Shown: in pieces, positions 41,017-50,514 of the stretch
Position numbering within the stretch: position 1 is the first letter of the stretch
Layout of the letters: every line of letters begins with the position of its first letter
Assembly: GCF_038562415.1 (NCBI RefSeq)
Contig: NZ_JBCFBA010000021.1
Span: forward strand, 5,951 to 69,950
Reading direction: 5' to 3'
DNA length: 64,000 bases
Source: Solidesulfovibrio sp.
GTDB taxonomy: Bacteria > Desulfobacterota > Desulfovibrionia > Desulfovibrionales > Desulfovibrionaceae
Notes under the pieces: generated by a model
Databases searched by the model: none
Told to the model about the DNA's origin: nothing
The model's input: only the letters and a program-made list of their open reading frames with translations
Position numbers and translations under genes: made by a program

Positions 41017-41942
41017 GCGACATCAAACTCTTCCGTATCAACCAGGACAGCGTTGCCGAACTCCACGGCCAGTCCCTGGCCCTGGAAAAATCGCTGCAAA
41101 CGCTCATGGAACAACACCTGGACGCACTCCTCGGCGTACGCTTCCTGGCCTCGGAATATTCCACAGGCGTCAAGCATAAGGGCCGCATCGACACCCTCGG
41201 CATCGACGAAAACGGCTGCCCCGTCATCATCGAATACAAGCGGGCGACCAACGAAAACGTCATCAACCAGGGGCTTTTCTACCTGGACTGGCTCATGGAC
41301 CATCAGGCTGAATTCAAGCTGCTGGTCCTGGAACGCTACGGCCGCGATGCCGCGAACACCATCGAATGGGGCTCCCCGCGCCTGCTGTGCATCGCCGGCG
41401 ACTTCACACGCTACGACGAACACGCCGTGGCGCAGATCAACCGCAACATAGAACTCATCCGCTACCGCCATTACCCCGAAGGCTTCCTCATACTGGAGAT
41501 GGTCAACGCCGTGACGGGAGTCAACGGCAGCGCCTCCCCCGCCCCCTCCCCGGGGGGGGGGCACGCGGAAACGGACAGGCCGGCGGTAAAAACCGTCTCC
41601 GACTACCTGAGCCTAGCGCAGCCCGAGGTCAAAGACCTCTACCACGCCCTCGAAGACTACCTGCTCGCCCTCGGCGATGACGTGCCCAAAAAGGTCCTCA
41701 AGCACTACATCGCCTTCAAACGCATCAAGAACTTCGCCTGCGTCGAGGTCGGCGTCCAGGCCAAACGCCTCGTCGTGGCCGTGAAATGCCCGCCCACCCC
41801 GGAAAACATCATCGAAGGCCTCACCCGCGACGTGCGCAATATCGGCCACCTCGGCACCGGGGACATGGAAATCACCATCAACACCATGGATGATTTCGAA
41901 CGCGCCAAGCCGTTTCTGGAAAAAAGCTACCAAGCCAGCTGA
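41013..41942 (+). CDS. PD-(D/E)XK nuclease-like protein with C-terminal DUF5655
   Basis: The 309-residue protein has an N-terminal restriction-endonuclease-like domain (about 1-160). GRIDTLGIDENGCPVIIEYKR gives the D-x(n)-ExK set (D65 region and EYK near 77-79), similar to the NucS/DUF91 type. A linker of Ser, Pro and Gly (about 172-190) is followed by a DUF5655-like domain (about 195-305: LSLAQPEVKDLYHALEDYLLAL, then KNFACVEVGV). A G10 homopolymer lies in the linker. It probably binds or cuts nucleic acid. It is coupled to the gluzincin gene (ATGA) and 17 bases before hsdR. Confidence 0.8.
   Translation: MSDIKLFRINQDSVAELHGQSLALEKSLQTLMEQHLDALLGVRFLASEYSTGVKHKGRIDTLGIDENGCPVIIEYKRATNENVINQGLFYLDWLMDHQAEFKLLVLERYGRDAANTIEWGSPRLLCIAGDFTRYDEHAVAQINRNIELIRYRHYPEGFLILEMVNAVTGVNGSASPAPSPGGGHAETDRPAVKTVSDYLSLAQPEVKDLYHALEDYLLALGDDVPKKVLKHYIAFKRIKNFACVEVGVQAKRLVVAVKCPPTPENIIEGLTRDVRNIGHLGTGDMEITINTMDDFERAKPFLEKSYQAS
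41552..41561 (+). repeat. G10 homopolymer in a coding linker
   Basis: Ten consecutive G encode part of Pro-Gly-Gly-Gly between the nuclease-like and DUF5655 domains. Loss or gain of one G would put the downstream part out of frame, removing the C-terminal domain and uncoupling hsdR translation. Such tracts are a known mark of phase-variable genes. Confidence 0.8.
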
Positions 41943-41959
41943 CAGCAGGGAGGGACCCC

Positions 41960-44900
41960 ATGCCCGGGCAAACCACAGAGAAGGCTTTCGAATCCTACGT
42001 GGAAACCATACTGCTCGAAAAGGCGGGCTGGACGCGGGGCGACCTCGCCTCCTGGGATGTGGAGAAAGCCCTGTTCCCGGCGGACGTGCTGGCTTTTTTG
42101 GCCGACTCCCAGCCAGAGTTGTGGAACAAGATGCGCGCCCTGCATGGCGCTGGCCTGGGAGCGCTCCTCATCGCCTCGCTGCTCAAGGAACTCGACCTCA
42201 AAGGAGCACTCCACGTTCTGCGCCACGGGTTCAAATGCCACGGCAAGACTCTTCGGCTGGCCTATTTCAAACCCGCCCATGGCCTCAACGCCGCAGTACA
42301 GAACCTTTACGCAAAGAACCGGCTCACCGTGACCCGGCAAGTTCCCTGTCACCCTGGCCGCGCCGACACCATCGACCTGCTCTTTGCCGTAAACGGCTTG
42401 CCCGTGGCCACCTGCGAACTGAAAAACCCGGGCACCGGCCAGACCTGGCGGCACGCCGTGGGCCAATACATGCGCGACCGTGACCCCACGGCCCCGCTTT
42501 TCGCGTTCAAGAAACGGGCACTCGTGCACTTCGCCGCCGACCCCGACGAAGTGCATATGACCACCCGTCTGCAAAAAGACGCCACCTATTTCCTGCCGTT
42601 CAACCGAGGCAGCCGGCCCGGAGCCGTCGCATGCGGCGCGGGTAACCCACCCCATCCTTCCGGGTATCGCACGGGCTACCTCTGGGAAGAAGTGCTCGCG
42701 CGGGACAGCCTGCTCACGATCATCGGCGACTACATGTTTCTGGAACGCAAGGAGGAAAAATCCGACGACGGCACCGGTGGGAAAAAACGCCTCGTAAAGG
42801 AAAAACTCATTTTCCCACGCTATCATCAGCTCGACGCCGTGGGAAAACTCGTCGCCGCCGCCCGCACTGAAGGCACAGGGCACAATTATCTTATCCAACA
42901 TTCCGCCGGCAGCGGCAAAACTAACAGCATCTCCTGGTTGTCCCACCGACTGTCAAGCCTGCACAACACCGTTGACGAAAAGCTGTACGATTGCGTCATC
43001 GTCATCACGGATCGCCGCGTGCTCGACAAGCAGCTCCAAGACGCTATCTACCAGATCGACCACGCCCAGGGCGTGGTCAAAGCCATTGATCAGGATTCAA
43101 AACAGCTTACGGAAGCCCTCATCGACGGCACCAAGATCGTGGTAACAACGCTCCAGAAATTTCCGTTTGTGCTGCGAGGCCTGCTCACCGCCGCCGGAGC
43201 CGAAAGTCAGGACAACGCGTCCGATGAGGAAAAACGGCAGGCGAAGGAATGGGAGCGAGCCATTGCGCAACGACACTATGCGATCATCGTGGACGAAGCC
43301 CACTCCAGCCAGACGGGAGAAACCGCGCGCGAGCTCAAGGCCATACTGGGAAACAGGGCGAAGGAGACGGAAGAAGGCGCAATCACCTGGGAAGACCGTC
43401 TCAACCAAGTCATGGAGTCGCGCGGCCGACAGCCCAATTTGAGTTTTTTCGCCTTCACCGCAACACCAAAGGGCAAGACCATAGAACTATTTGGCCGTCC
43501 CGGACCAAGCGGCAAAAAGGAATCTTTCCACATCTACAGCATGCGCCAAGCCATCGAGGAAGACTTTATCCTCGACGTGCTGACCAACTACACGACATAC
43601 GCCACGTATTTCAAGCTCATCAAGGCCGCCGAGGACGATCCAAGGTTGCCGAAGAAAAAGGCCGTGCGTGCTCTGGCCAAGTTCATGAGCCTACACCCGC
43701 ACAATATCGAACAGAAAACAGAAGTGATCGTGGAACACTTCCGACGCAGCGTACGCCCTCGCCTCAACGGCCGGGGCAAGGCAATGGTGGTCACGTCTTC
43801 CCGCTTGCACGCCGTGCATTACATGTTGGCCTTTGAGCGCTACATCGCCGAGAATCGCTATACCGACATCATGCCCCTGGTCGCTTTCAGCGGCACGGTG
43901 AAAGATCAAGAAACAGGCCTGGAATATACCGAACCCGGCATGAATACAGATGTAATGACCGGCAAGCCCATAAGCGAGGCCCAGCTTCCGGGCCGGTTCG
44001 CTTCAATGGATTACAATATCCTGCTCGTGGCCGAAAAATACCAGACAGGCTTCGACCAACCACTCTTATGCGCCATGTACGTGGACAAGCGCCTGGATAA
44101 TGTGCAGGCGGTACAGACGCTTTCCCGGCTCAACCGCAAGATTCCTGGCAAGGAAAGCCCATTTGTACTCGATTTTCGAAACGAGGCGGAAAATATCTAC
44201 CGCGCTTTCAAACCGTACTACGACAAAACGAGTCTTCAGGAAGCGTCCGATCCCTCCAGCCTCGAAACGCTCAAACACGAACTCGATAAATCCCAAGTGT
44301 ATTATTGGAGCGAGGTGGAGGCCTTCGCCAGGATTTTTTACAAGCCAGTTTCCAACCAAAATCCCCGCGACCACGCGGCTATGGAAAAATGGTTGCAACC
44401 AGCGGTAGACCGTTTCAAAGCCATCCCTGACGAGGATGCACAACAGGAGTTGCGCGACACACTCAGCGGCTATGTCAAGATGTACTCGTTTTTGAGTCAA
44501 ATTATTCCTTATACAGACCCGGATTTGGAGATGCTCTACAGCTTCGGTCGGTTCCTTCTGCCGCACCTGCCGCTTGACCACGACGGCGGCGCTGTGACGG
44601 TCCGCGACGAAGTGGGGTTGCGGTACTACCGCCTTGAGCGCGTCTTCTCAGGAGCCATCAGCCTCAAGGAGGGCGACGATCCAGGCGTGAAGAGCCCAAC
44701 AGAAGTCGGCACGGGCAAGGTCAAAGAAGAGAGCGCCCCGCTCTCCGAAATCATCAAAACGCTCAACGAACGATTTGGCACCAAGTTCACGGAAAAAGAT
44801 CGCTACTTCTTCATGCAACTCAGGGAGAAAGCCCGTCACAGTGATCGCATTATTAAAACTGTAAAGGCGAATAAGGACTTAGACAAATTCATGCTAGGAA

Positions 44901-45067
44901 TTGAAAAACTCATCTCAGAGTACATGATTGAATGCATTGCCGACGACGACGCGATTGCAACACGTTACATGGAGGACGCACAGTTCCGTGGCATCGTCCT
45001 ACCATTTCTTGCAAAAGATATTCATGAAACCGTTACACTTGATTTGGCATTGATCGACCCTCAATAA
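41960..45067 (+). CDS. hsdR: Type I restriction endonuclease subunit HsdR
   Basis: The 1035-residue protein has an N-terminal nuclease domain (about 80-260; DLLFAVNGLPVATCELKNP is the D-x(n)-ExK site near 135-155), a superfamily 2 helicase motor (Walker A GSGKT at 317-321, DEAH at 445-448, FTATPKGKT near 497, motif VI near QTLSRLNRKIPGK around 720) and a C-terminal HsdR coupling domain. It translocates and cuts DNA lacking the methyl mark. Size and order are normal. It is last in the operon, 17 bases after the nuclease-like gene. Confidence 0.94.
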   Translation: MPGQTTEKAFESYVETILLEKAGWTRGDLASWDVEKALFPADVLAFLADSQPELWNKMRALHGAGLGALLIASLLKELDLKGALHVLRHGFKCHGKTLRLAYFKPAHGLNAAVQNLYAKNRLTVTRQVPCHPGRADTIDLLFAVNGLPVATCELKNPGTGQTWRHAVGQYMRDRDPTAPLFAFKKRALVHFAADPDEVHMTTRLQKDATYFLPFNRGSRPGAVACGAGNPPHPSGYRTGYLWEEVLARDSLLTIIGDYMFLERKEEKSDDGTGGKKRLVKEKLIFPRYHQLDAVGKLVAAARTEGTGHNYLIQHSAGSGKTNSISWLSHRLSSLHNTVDEKLYDCVIVITDRRVLDKQLQDAIYQIDHAQGVVKAIDQDSKQLTEALIDGTKIVVTTLQKFPFVLRGLLTAAGAESQDNASDEEKRQAKEWERAIAQRHYAIIVDEAHSSQTGETARELKAILGNRAKETEEGAITWEDRLNQVMESRGRQPNLSFFAFTATPKGKTIELFGRPGPSGKKESFHIYSMRQAIEEDFILDVLTNYTTYATYFKLIKAAEDDPRLPKKKAVRALAKFMSLHPHNIEQKTEVIVEHFRRSVRPRLNGRGKAMVVTSSRLHAVHYMLAFERYIAENRYTDIMPLVAFSGTVKDQETGLEYTEPGMNTDVMTGKPISEAQLPGRFASMDYNILLVAEKYQTGFDQPLLCAMYVDKRLDNVQAVQTLSRLNRKIPGKESPFVLDFRNEAENIYRAFKPYYDKTSLQEASDPSSLETLKHELDKSQVYYWSEVEAFARIFYKPVSNQNPRDHAAMEKWLQPAVDRFKAIPDEDAQQELRDTLSGYVKMYSFLSQIIPYTDPDLEMLYSFGRFLLPHLPLDHDGGAVTVRDEVGLRYYRLERVFSGAISLKEGDDPGVKSPTEVGTGKVKEESAPLSEIIKTLNERFGTKFTEKDRYFFMQLREKARHSDRIIKTVKANKDLDKFMLGIEKLISEYMIECIADDDAIATRYMEDAQFRGIVLPFLAKDIHETVTLDLALIDPQ

Positions 45068-45076
45068 ATACACTAG

Positions 45077-45997
45077 TTAATACCACCCTTCAGGCACAAC
45101 GAGACTTGATAGCATGTGTATATACTTTTCAACAAACGGCAGAATCTTCGGGTCAATTGGTATTTTTTCGCGGACAATTTGACATTCAAATTCTCGATAA
45201 GCAGGATCATCAAATATATCAACCTCGTTTAGACCAGTCTTCTCCATCCAAGCCTTTTCTGCAAAATCTGACACCGCATCAACAGTTGCATCGTCTGAAT
45301 TATGCCAAAGATACTGGTGCACCAAGTCAGGATGACTTGCCGCAGTTGTTAGCAGAGTCGTCAATGAATGGTACAATTTCTCCCGTGATGTTTTGCAATA
45401 AATCCACCCACAGCAAGCATCTGAATTTCGATTGCCATGGTCACGCACTGCGAAGACGATATCTTTAAGGTCTGATGTATTAAAGACATGAAACTCATAC
45501 AAAAAAGACATATCGTGGTTTACAGAAACATGACCTTCCCTGTTTTCCCTGACAAACGAAGCTAACGTACAAAAGGCTGGGAAAGGGTCGGCGATGAGCT
45601 CGTCGCCCCAAACAACCAATGCATTGTTGTCAGTGAGTATGTTAATTTTTACATCATGCCATCGAAACCATTCGAGTTCCCATCTTATTTCAAGACATGG
45701 GAGTTCCTCGTAGAATTGAACGAATGGAACATCCCTTGGCAACCACATATTAATTGCCGGATCGATAAGCCACCCTTTGCTCAACGTCATTTCATCAGCA
45801 GCATATTGGCGAAAATCAGAAGCACCTTTGAATTGTCCTATTACTCTGAGCTCAAGAACATCGTATCCATCTTTCAACAATCGCGCAGATAGCTCTTCAG
45901 GATTGCCGGGGCGTGTCCCTATTCGCCAACCCGGTTCTCCGGCCAACTGTACCCCGAAGGCGGTAAACGGAGTCAGCTTAATTCTGTTTTTGGCCAT
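45077..45997 (-). CDS. Island protein of unknown function, convergent with hsdR
   Basis: The 306-residue soluble protein is not recognised. It is rich in Trp, Asp and Glu, with segments such as WELEWFRWHDVKINIL and VRENREGHVSVNHDMSFLYEF and a CC pair near residue 215 (DACCGWIYC). It ends 9 bases from the hsdR stop with opposite orientation. The ATG at 45997 has AAGGT upstream; an earlier in-frame TTG would add 30 residues. GC content is lower than core genes. It may be an independent accessory gene of the island. Confidence 0.65.
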   Translation of the reverse strand: MAKNRIKLTPFTAFGVQLAGEPGWRIGTRPGNPEELSARLLKDGYDVLELRVIGQFKGASDFRQYAADEMTLSKGWLIDPAINMWLPRDVPFVQFYEELPCLEIRWELEWFRWHDVKINILTDNNALVVWGDELIADPFPAFCTLASFVRENREGHVSVNHDMSFLYEFHVFNTSDLKDIVFAVRDHGNRNSDACCGWIYCKTSREKLYHSLTTLLTTAASHPDLVHQYLWHNSDDATVDAVSDFAEKAWMEKTGLNEVDIFDDPAYREFECQIVREKIPIDPKILPFVEKYIHMLSSLVVPEGWY

Positions 45998-46074
45998 CAC
46001 ATGCGACCTTGCAGTACCTATTGCCACGAGGCAACTACCGTCGGGAGAATTAGTCTGTACGTCCCTGAGTTGAG

Positions 46075-46103
46075 TTGACAAAATCAAAATACAGTATTAT
46101 TAA
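46075..46103 (+). promoter_or_regulatory. Consensus-like sigma-70 promoter
   Basis: TTGACA (46075-46080), a 17-base spacer and TATTAA (46098-46103) form a near-consensus promoter reading right. No plus-strand gene of normal size follows; the transcript would run antisense to the transposase remnant to the hairpin at 46899-46925. It may drive an RNA or short peptide, or be a chance match in AT-rich DNA. Confidence 0.4.
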
Positions 46104-46253
46104 CTATTAATCCCTGGTTGGCATCATCTGAGGGCAATTGCAGCCCAAAAGATCTCTGCCTACCGGGGTTTTTTATTTTTTCCGCTGGCACGGCATCCTC
46201 TTCCATATGTTTGCCCGCTTATTCCAGTGACCTGCCATCATTCTTCGGACCAG

Positions 46254-46778
46254 TCAATTCTTGAGGGCGGCTCCGGGGTTTGAAGTCCTACCGAGCATTC
46301 GAGCAAAAAGCCCCGGCGTCATTTTGCCGAGGCTCAAATGTAGTCGCACCACGTTGTAGGTCCTGCGTCAATCCTCGACGACCACCTTGGCTTCCGTCCG
46401 GGAGCGGAACCATTCCATGAAGAGGCATTCGTCCCGGAATTTGCCGTAGAAGATCTCGACCAAGCCGTTTTGCCAGAGCTTGCCGGGATCGATCAGGGCG
46501 ACATCGAGCTCTTGGTTCGCCACCCAGCGCAGGAGCGCCTTGGACACACACTCCGGGCCATTGTCCGAACGCAGATGATGCGGCGCCCCGCGTTCGCTGA
46601 CCAGACGCGACAGGATTTCTATCTTCCAATTTGACCGGATACTCCCAACGACGTCAAGGGTAAGACACTCCCTGGTATATTCGTCAATAATCGTAGGGCA
46701 TTTGAGTTGCTGCCCATTGGCGCAGGACATGAACTGCGAATATGCGAATTTTGCGACAATAAGAAATGTCGGAGTCAC
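46254..46778 (-). pseudogene. IS3-family transposase (OrfB) remnant
   Basis: This is the C-terminal half of an rve-type DDE transposase: CANGQQLKCPTIIDEYTREC, LRSDNGPECVSKALL (catalytic Asp), DPGKLWQNGLVEIFYGKF and RDECLFMEWF. The N-terminal half and any OrfA are missing. In the region that normally reads EDWRRxYN, the Trp codon is TGA (46368-46370), and the same frame continues RRTYNVVRLHLSLGKMTPG to a stop at 46254. Both changes make it non-functional. No terminal inverted repeats were found. Confidence 0.82.
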
Positions 46779-46890
46779 ACACTGCTCCGCCCGTGAGGCA
46801 TGCTATCTGGCCAAGAAATTGGAGGAGCCAACAGTGATTATCCTCCGACTCTGAGTAGGGGACTGAGACTGCTTGTTAGAAATAAGTTAG

Positions 46891-46966
46891 AAAAAACGAA
46901 AGGCCCGGCGACTAACCGGGCCTTTTTCAAGGGAAATTCGTGGGGTGACTGATGGGACTCGAACCC
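46891..46966. repeat. Right attachment repeat (attR)
   Basis: The 76 bases match 29717-29792 with three mismatches. It holds a terminator hairpin (46899-46908 with 46916-46925) and the last 26 bases of the intact tRNA-His (46941-46966). The island thus rebuilds both the tRNA 3' end and its terminator. A 22-base arm-type repeat (46875-46896) overlaps its left edge. Confidence 0.9.
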
Positions 46967-47017
46967 ACGGCAACCAGGGCCACAACCTGGGACTCTACCA
47001 ACTGAGCTACAGTCACC
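46941..47017 (-). tRNA. tRNA-His (GTG anticodon)
   Basis: The minus-strand sequence folds as a full tRNA: acceptor GTGACTG/CAGTCAC, D-arm with AGCTCAGTTGGTAGAG, anticodon stem CCAGG/CCTGG with loop TTGTGGC (anticodon GTG), T-arm GTGGG TTCGAGT CCCAT. C73 and an encoded CCA are present, and the base at 47017 supplies the extra G-1 typical of tRNA-His. It is the integration target of the adjacent island and remains intact. Confidence 0.95.
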
Positions 47018-47160
47018 ACTGGAGAACGAATCCTTTAGACCCCCGAGCCCGGCCCGTCAACATTTTTTTGCCGCCCTTGCCCATATCGCCCCCCCGCGCT
47101 ATGCTTTCCGGCGCCACGCAACCCATCCCTTGCCCCCGGGGCAAGGTGCCAAGGAACATC

Positions 47161-48411
<1,251 letters not shown>

Positions 48412-48459
48412 TTCGACCCTCACGTCCGACCCGGCCGCCGCAGCGCCAAGGAGTCGTGC

Positions 48460-49836
48460 TTGCCCGCCATCGACCTGAGCGTTTTCGATCTGTTCAAGAT
48501 CGGCCCCGGGCCGTCGAGCTCCCACACCATCGGCCCCATGCGCGCCGGCGCCGATTTTCTGGGCTTTGTGCGCGGCCTGCCGCCGCAGGCGCTCGCCGCC
48601 GCCGGCCGCATCGCGGTCACCCTCTACGGGAGCCTGGCGGCCACGGGGCGCGGCCACGGCACGGACCGGGCCGTGCTGGCCGGACTTCTGGGAGAGCTGC
48701 CCGAGCGCTGCCCGCCGGATTTCCTGGACGGCCTGGCCCGCGACCCCGACAAGCCCCGGCGGCTGGACCTTGGCCCGACCGCCCTGGAGGTCAGCGCCCG
48801 GGACGTGACTTTCGGGCCGGTGGCCCACGACCTGGGCTGCCCCAACACCTTGCGCCTGCAACTCCTCGGCCGGGGCGAGCCGGCGCCGGTGCTGGCCGAG
48901 CGCCTGTACTGCTCCGTTGGCGGCGGCTTCGTGCGCGTCGTCGGGGCGCCGGACACCCCGCGCCCGGCGCCGGTCCATGCCTACGAAACCATGGCCGACA
49001 TCAAGCGGATCGTGGCCGAGCACGACATCGGCCTGACCAAGCTCCTGCTGGAAAACGAGGCGGCCATAAGCGGCCTGGGGCGATCGGCGATCCTGGCCGG
49101 CCTCGACGGCGTGCTTTCGGCCATGGACGCGGCCGTGGCCGCCGGGCTGGCCACCAGCGGCCTCCTGCCCGGCCCCCTGGGCCTGGCCCGCAAGGCGGCG
49201 ACCCTTTTCGAACGCGCCGGACGCTCCCGGCGCCAGCCCCACGAAAGCCACCTGGCCAAGCTCATGGCCTACGCCTTTGCCGCGGCCGAGGAAAACGCCG
49301 CCGGCCATGTCGTGGTCACGGCCCCGACCTGCGGCGCCTCGGGCATCCTGCCGGCCACGGCCCGGTTCATGCGCCAGCATCTGGAACTGCCCGAGCATTC
49401 CATCCGCGAGGGCTTGCTCGCCGCCGCGGCCGTCGGCTTCCTGGCCAAGCACAACGCCACCATCGCCGGGGCCGAGGGCGGCTGCCAGGCCGAGGTCGGC
49501 GTGGCCGCGGCCATGGCCGCCGCGATGCTCGCCCACGGCGCGGGTTTCGGCGTGCGGGTGGTGGAAAACGCGGCCGAGACCGCCCTGGAGCACCACCTGG
49601 GCCTGACCTGCGATCCGGTGGGCGGCTACGTCCAGATCCCCTGCATCGAGCGCAACGCCATCGGCGCGGTCAAGGCCTATGCCGCCTACCTCATCGCCTC
49701 CGACGAGATGCTCGCCCACCACAAGGTCGGCCTCGACCAGGCCATCGCCGCCATGCGGGCCACGGGCCGGGACATGCACTGCAATTACAAGGAAACGGCC
49801 CAGGGGGGCCTGGCCCTAAGCGTCATCACCTGCTGA
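48460..49836 (+). CDS. sdaA: L-serine dehydratase (iron-sulfur type)
   Basis: The 458-residue single-chain enzyme deaminates L-serine to pyruvate and ammonia using a [4Fe-4S] cluster. It has the N-terminal beta domain (SVFDLFKIGPGPSSSHTIGPM) and the alpha domain with TAPTCGASGILPA near residue 280, GAEGGCQAEVG near 335 and TCDPVGGYVQIPCIERN near 385, giving the cluster cysteines. It starts at TTG with AAGGAG 6 bases upstream; a nearby GTG is out of frame. The length matches E. coli SdaA. Confidence 0.94.
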   Translation: MPAIDLSVFDLFKIGPGPSSSHTIGPMRAGADFLGFVRGLPPQALAAAGRIAVTLYGSLAATGRGHGTDRAVLAGLLGELPERCPPDFLDGLARDPDKPRRLDLGPTALEVSARDVTFGPVAHDLGCPNTLRLQLLGRGEPAPVLAERLYCSVGGGFVRVVGAPDTPRPAPVHAYETMADIKRIVAEHDIGLTKLLLENEAAISGLGRSAILAGLDGVLSAMDAAVAAGLATSGLLPGPLGLARKAATLFERAGRSRRQPHESHLAKLMAYAFAAAEENAAGHVVVTAPTCGASGILPATARFMRQHLELPEHSIREGLLAAAAVGFLAKHNATIAGAEGGCQAEVGVAAAMAAAMLAHGAGFGVRVVENAAETALEHHLGLTCDPVGGYVQIPCIERNAIGAVKAYAAYLIASDEMLAHHKVGLDQAIAAMRATGRDMHCNYKETAQGGLALSVITC

Positions 49837-49918
49837 GGGGGACTTTGCACCGACACCGCTGGCAAACGGTGTGATGTGTGGTATGCGGGAAGCGCAGCCG
49901 TGCTGCAAGGAGGTTCGT

Positions 49919-50401
49919 ATGTCCCTTGCGCGTATTATTTCCCTGGCCGCCCTGGTCGCCCTGGCCCCTGTGGCGTGGTGCCTGCCGTCCACGGCCCAGG
50001 CCGTGGGGCTTTTCCAGTGCGTCGACCCGGCCGGCAACCAGGTCTGCGTCCTGGACACCGGCTCCATGACCGATTTCTCGCCCTCGGCCCTGTGCAACCG
50101 CTCCTGCCCGGCCTGCGCCGGGCGCTGCGACGGCGCCCGCTACTACCCCTCCCAATCCGGCCACTGGGAGAAGTCCTGGCAGGTCGCGCCCGGCATCGGC
50201 GACAACAACATGCTCACCCCCGGCCCGGACGTGCGCCAGGACGCCCAAACCATCGTCCGGGAAGGCCTGGCCGCGCCGCAAACCCCGCCGCCGCCCCCGC
50301 CCGGCACCTACTATCCGGTGGCCCCCCCGACCCCGGACCAGCCCCTGCCGCCGGGCTACTACTATTACGTGCCCCCCTCCTCGGGCACGCCGATCAACTG
50401 A
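49919..50401 (+). CDS. Cys-rich secreted protein with Pro-rich tail
   Basis: The 160-residue protein has a Sec signal peptide (1-26), then a short domain with cysteines near residues 33, 41, 61, 65, 68 and 72 (CNRSCPACAGRC), which could bind metal or form disulfides. The C-terminal 50 residues are Pro/Tyr-rich (PPPPPPGTYYPV, PPGYYYYVPP). AAGGAGG lies 5 bases before the ATG. It is unrelated in function to its neighbours as far as can be seen. It resembles small envelope or matrix proteins, but no family is recognised. Confidence 0.75.
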   Translation: MSLARIISLAALVALAPVAWCLPSTAQAVGLFQCVDPAGNQVCVLDTGSMTDFSPSALCNRSCPACAGRCDGARYYPSQSGHWEKSWQVAPGIGDNNMLTPGPDVRQDAQTIVREGLAAPQTPPPPPPGTYYPVAPPTPDQPLPPGYYYYVPPSSGTPIN

Positions 50402-50432
50402 AGCGGCGCCGCCGCACAGGCCTCGAAAGCAA

Positions 50433-50467
50433 CGCCGCCCGCCGGATCGTCGATCCGGCGGGCGGCG
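50433..50467. terminator. GC-rich stem-loop between convergent genes
   Basis: A near-perfect palindrome with 17-base arms around one base separates the secreted-protein gene from nifS. No T-run follows on either strand, so it may act as a weak terminator or mRNA 3' stabiliser. Confidence 0.5.
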
Positions 50468-50514
50468 GGCGGGGCGCAACGGGCGGGCGTTGCGGAAACG
50501 TTCTCCCGGCGGGG

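Larger units (their letters stand above)
29717..46966. mobile_element. Integrated satellite-like island in tRNA-His, carrying a type I RM operon
   Basis: The element is bounded by 76-base direct repeats, a spacing of 17,174 bases, with the intact tRNA-His at the right end. The integrase gene lies next to the left end, followed by an AlpA-like HTH gene and a Toprim/DUF3987 protein; this trio is known from P4-like satellites and related islands. Cargo is hsdM-rhuM-hsdS-gluzincin-nuclease-hsdR plus two unknown genes and an IS remnant. No structural phage, relaxase or type IV secretion genes are visible, so mobilisation would need a helper. Codon use and GC vary strongly inside it. Confidence 0.88.

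Noticed and set aside
46730-46855. 41-codon frame MNCEYANFATIRNVG... on the plus strand
   Set aside because: It lies partly antisense to the transposase remnant, has no clear ribosome site and no recognised family; kept only as a note under the orphan promoter.
29990-46890. Integrative conjugative element or prophage
   Set aside because: No relaxase, coupling protein, type IV secretion, capsid, terminase or tail genes are visible, so a satellite-like island is the better description.
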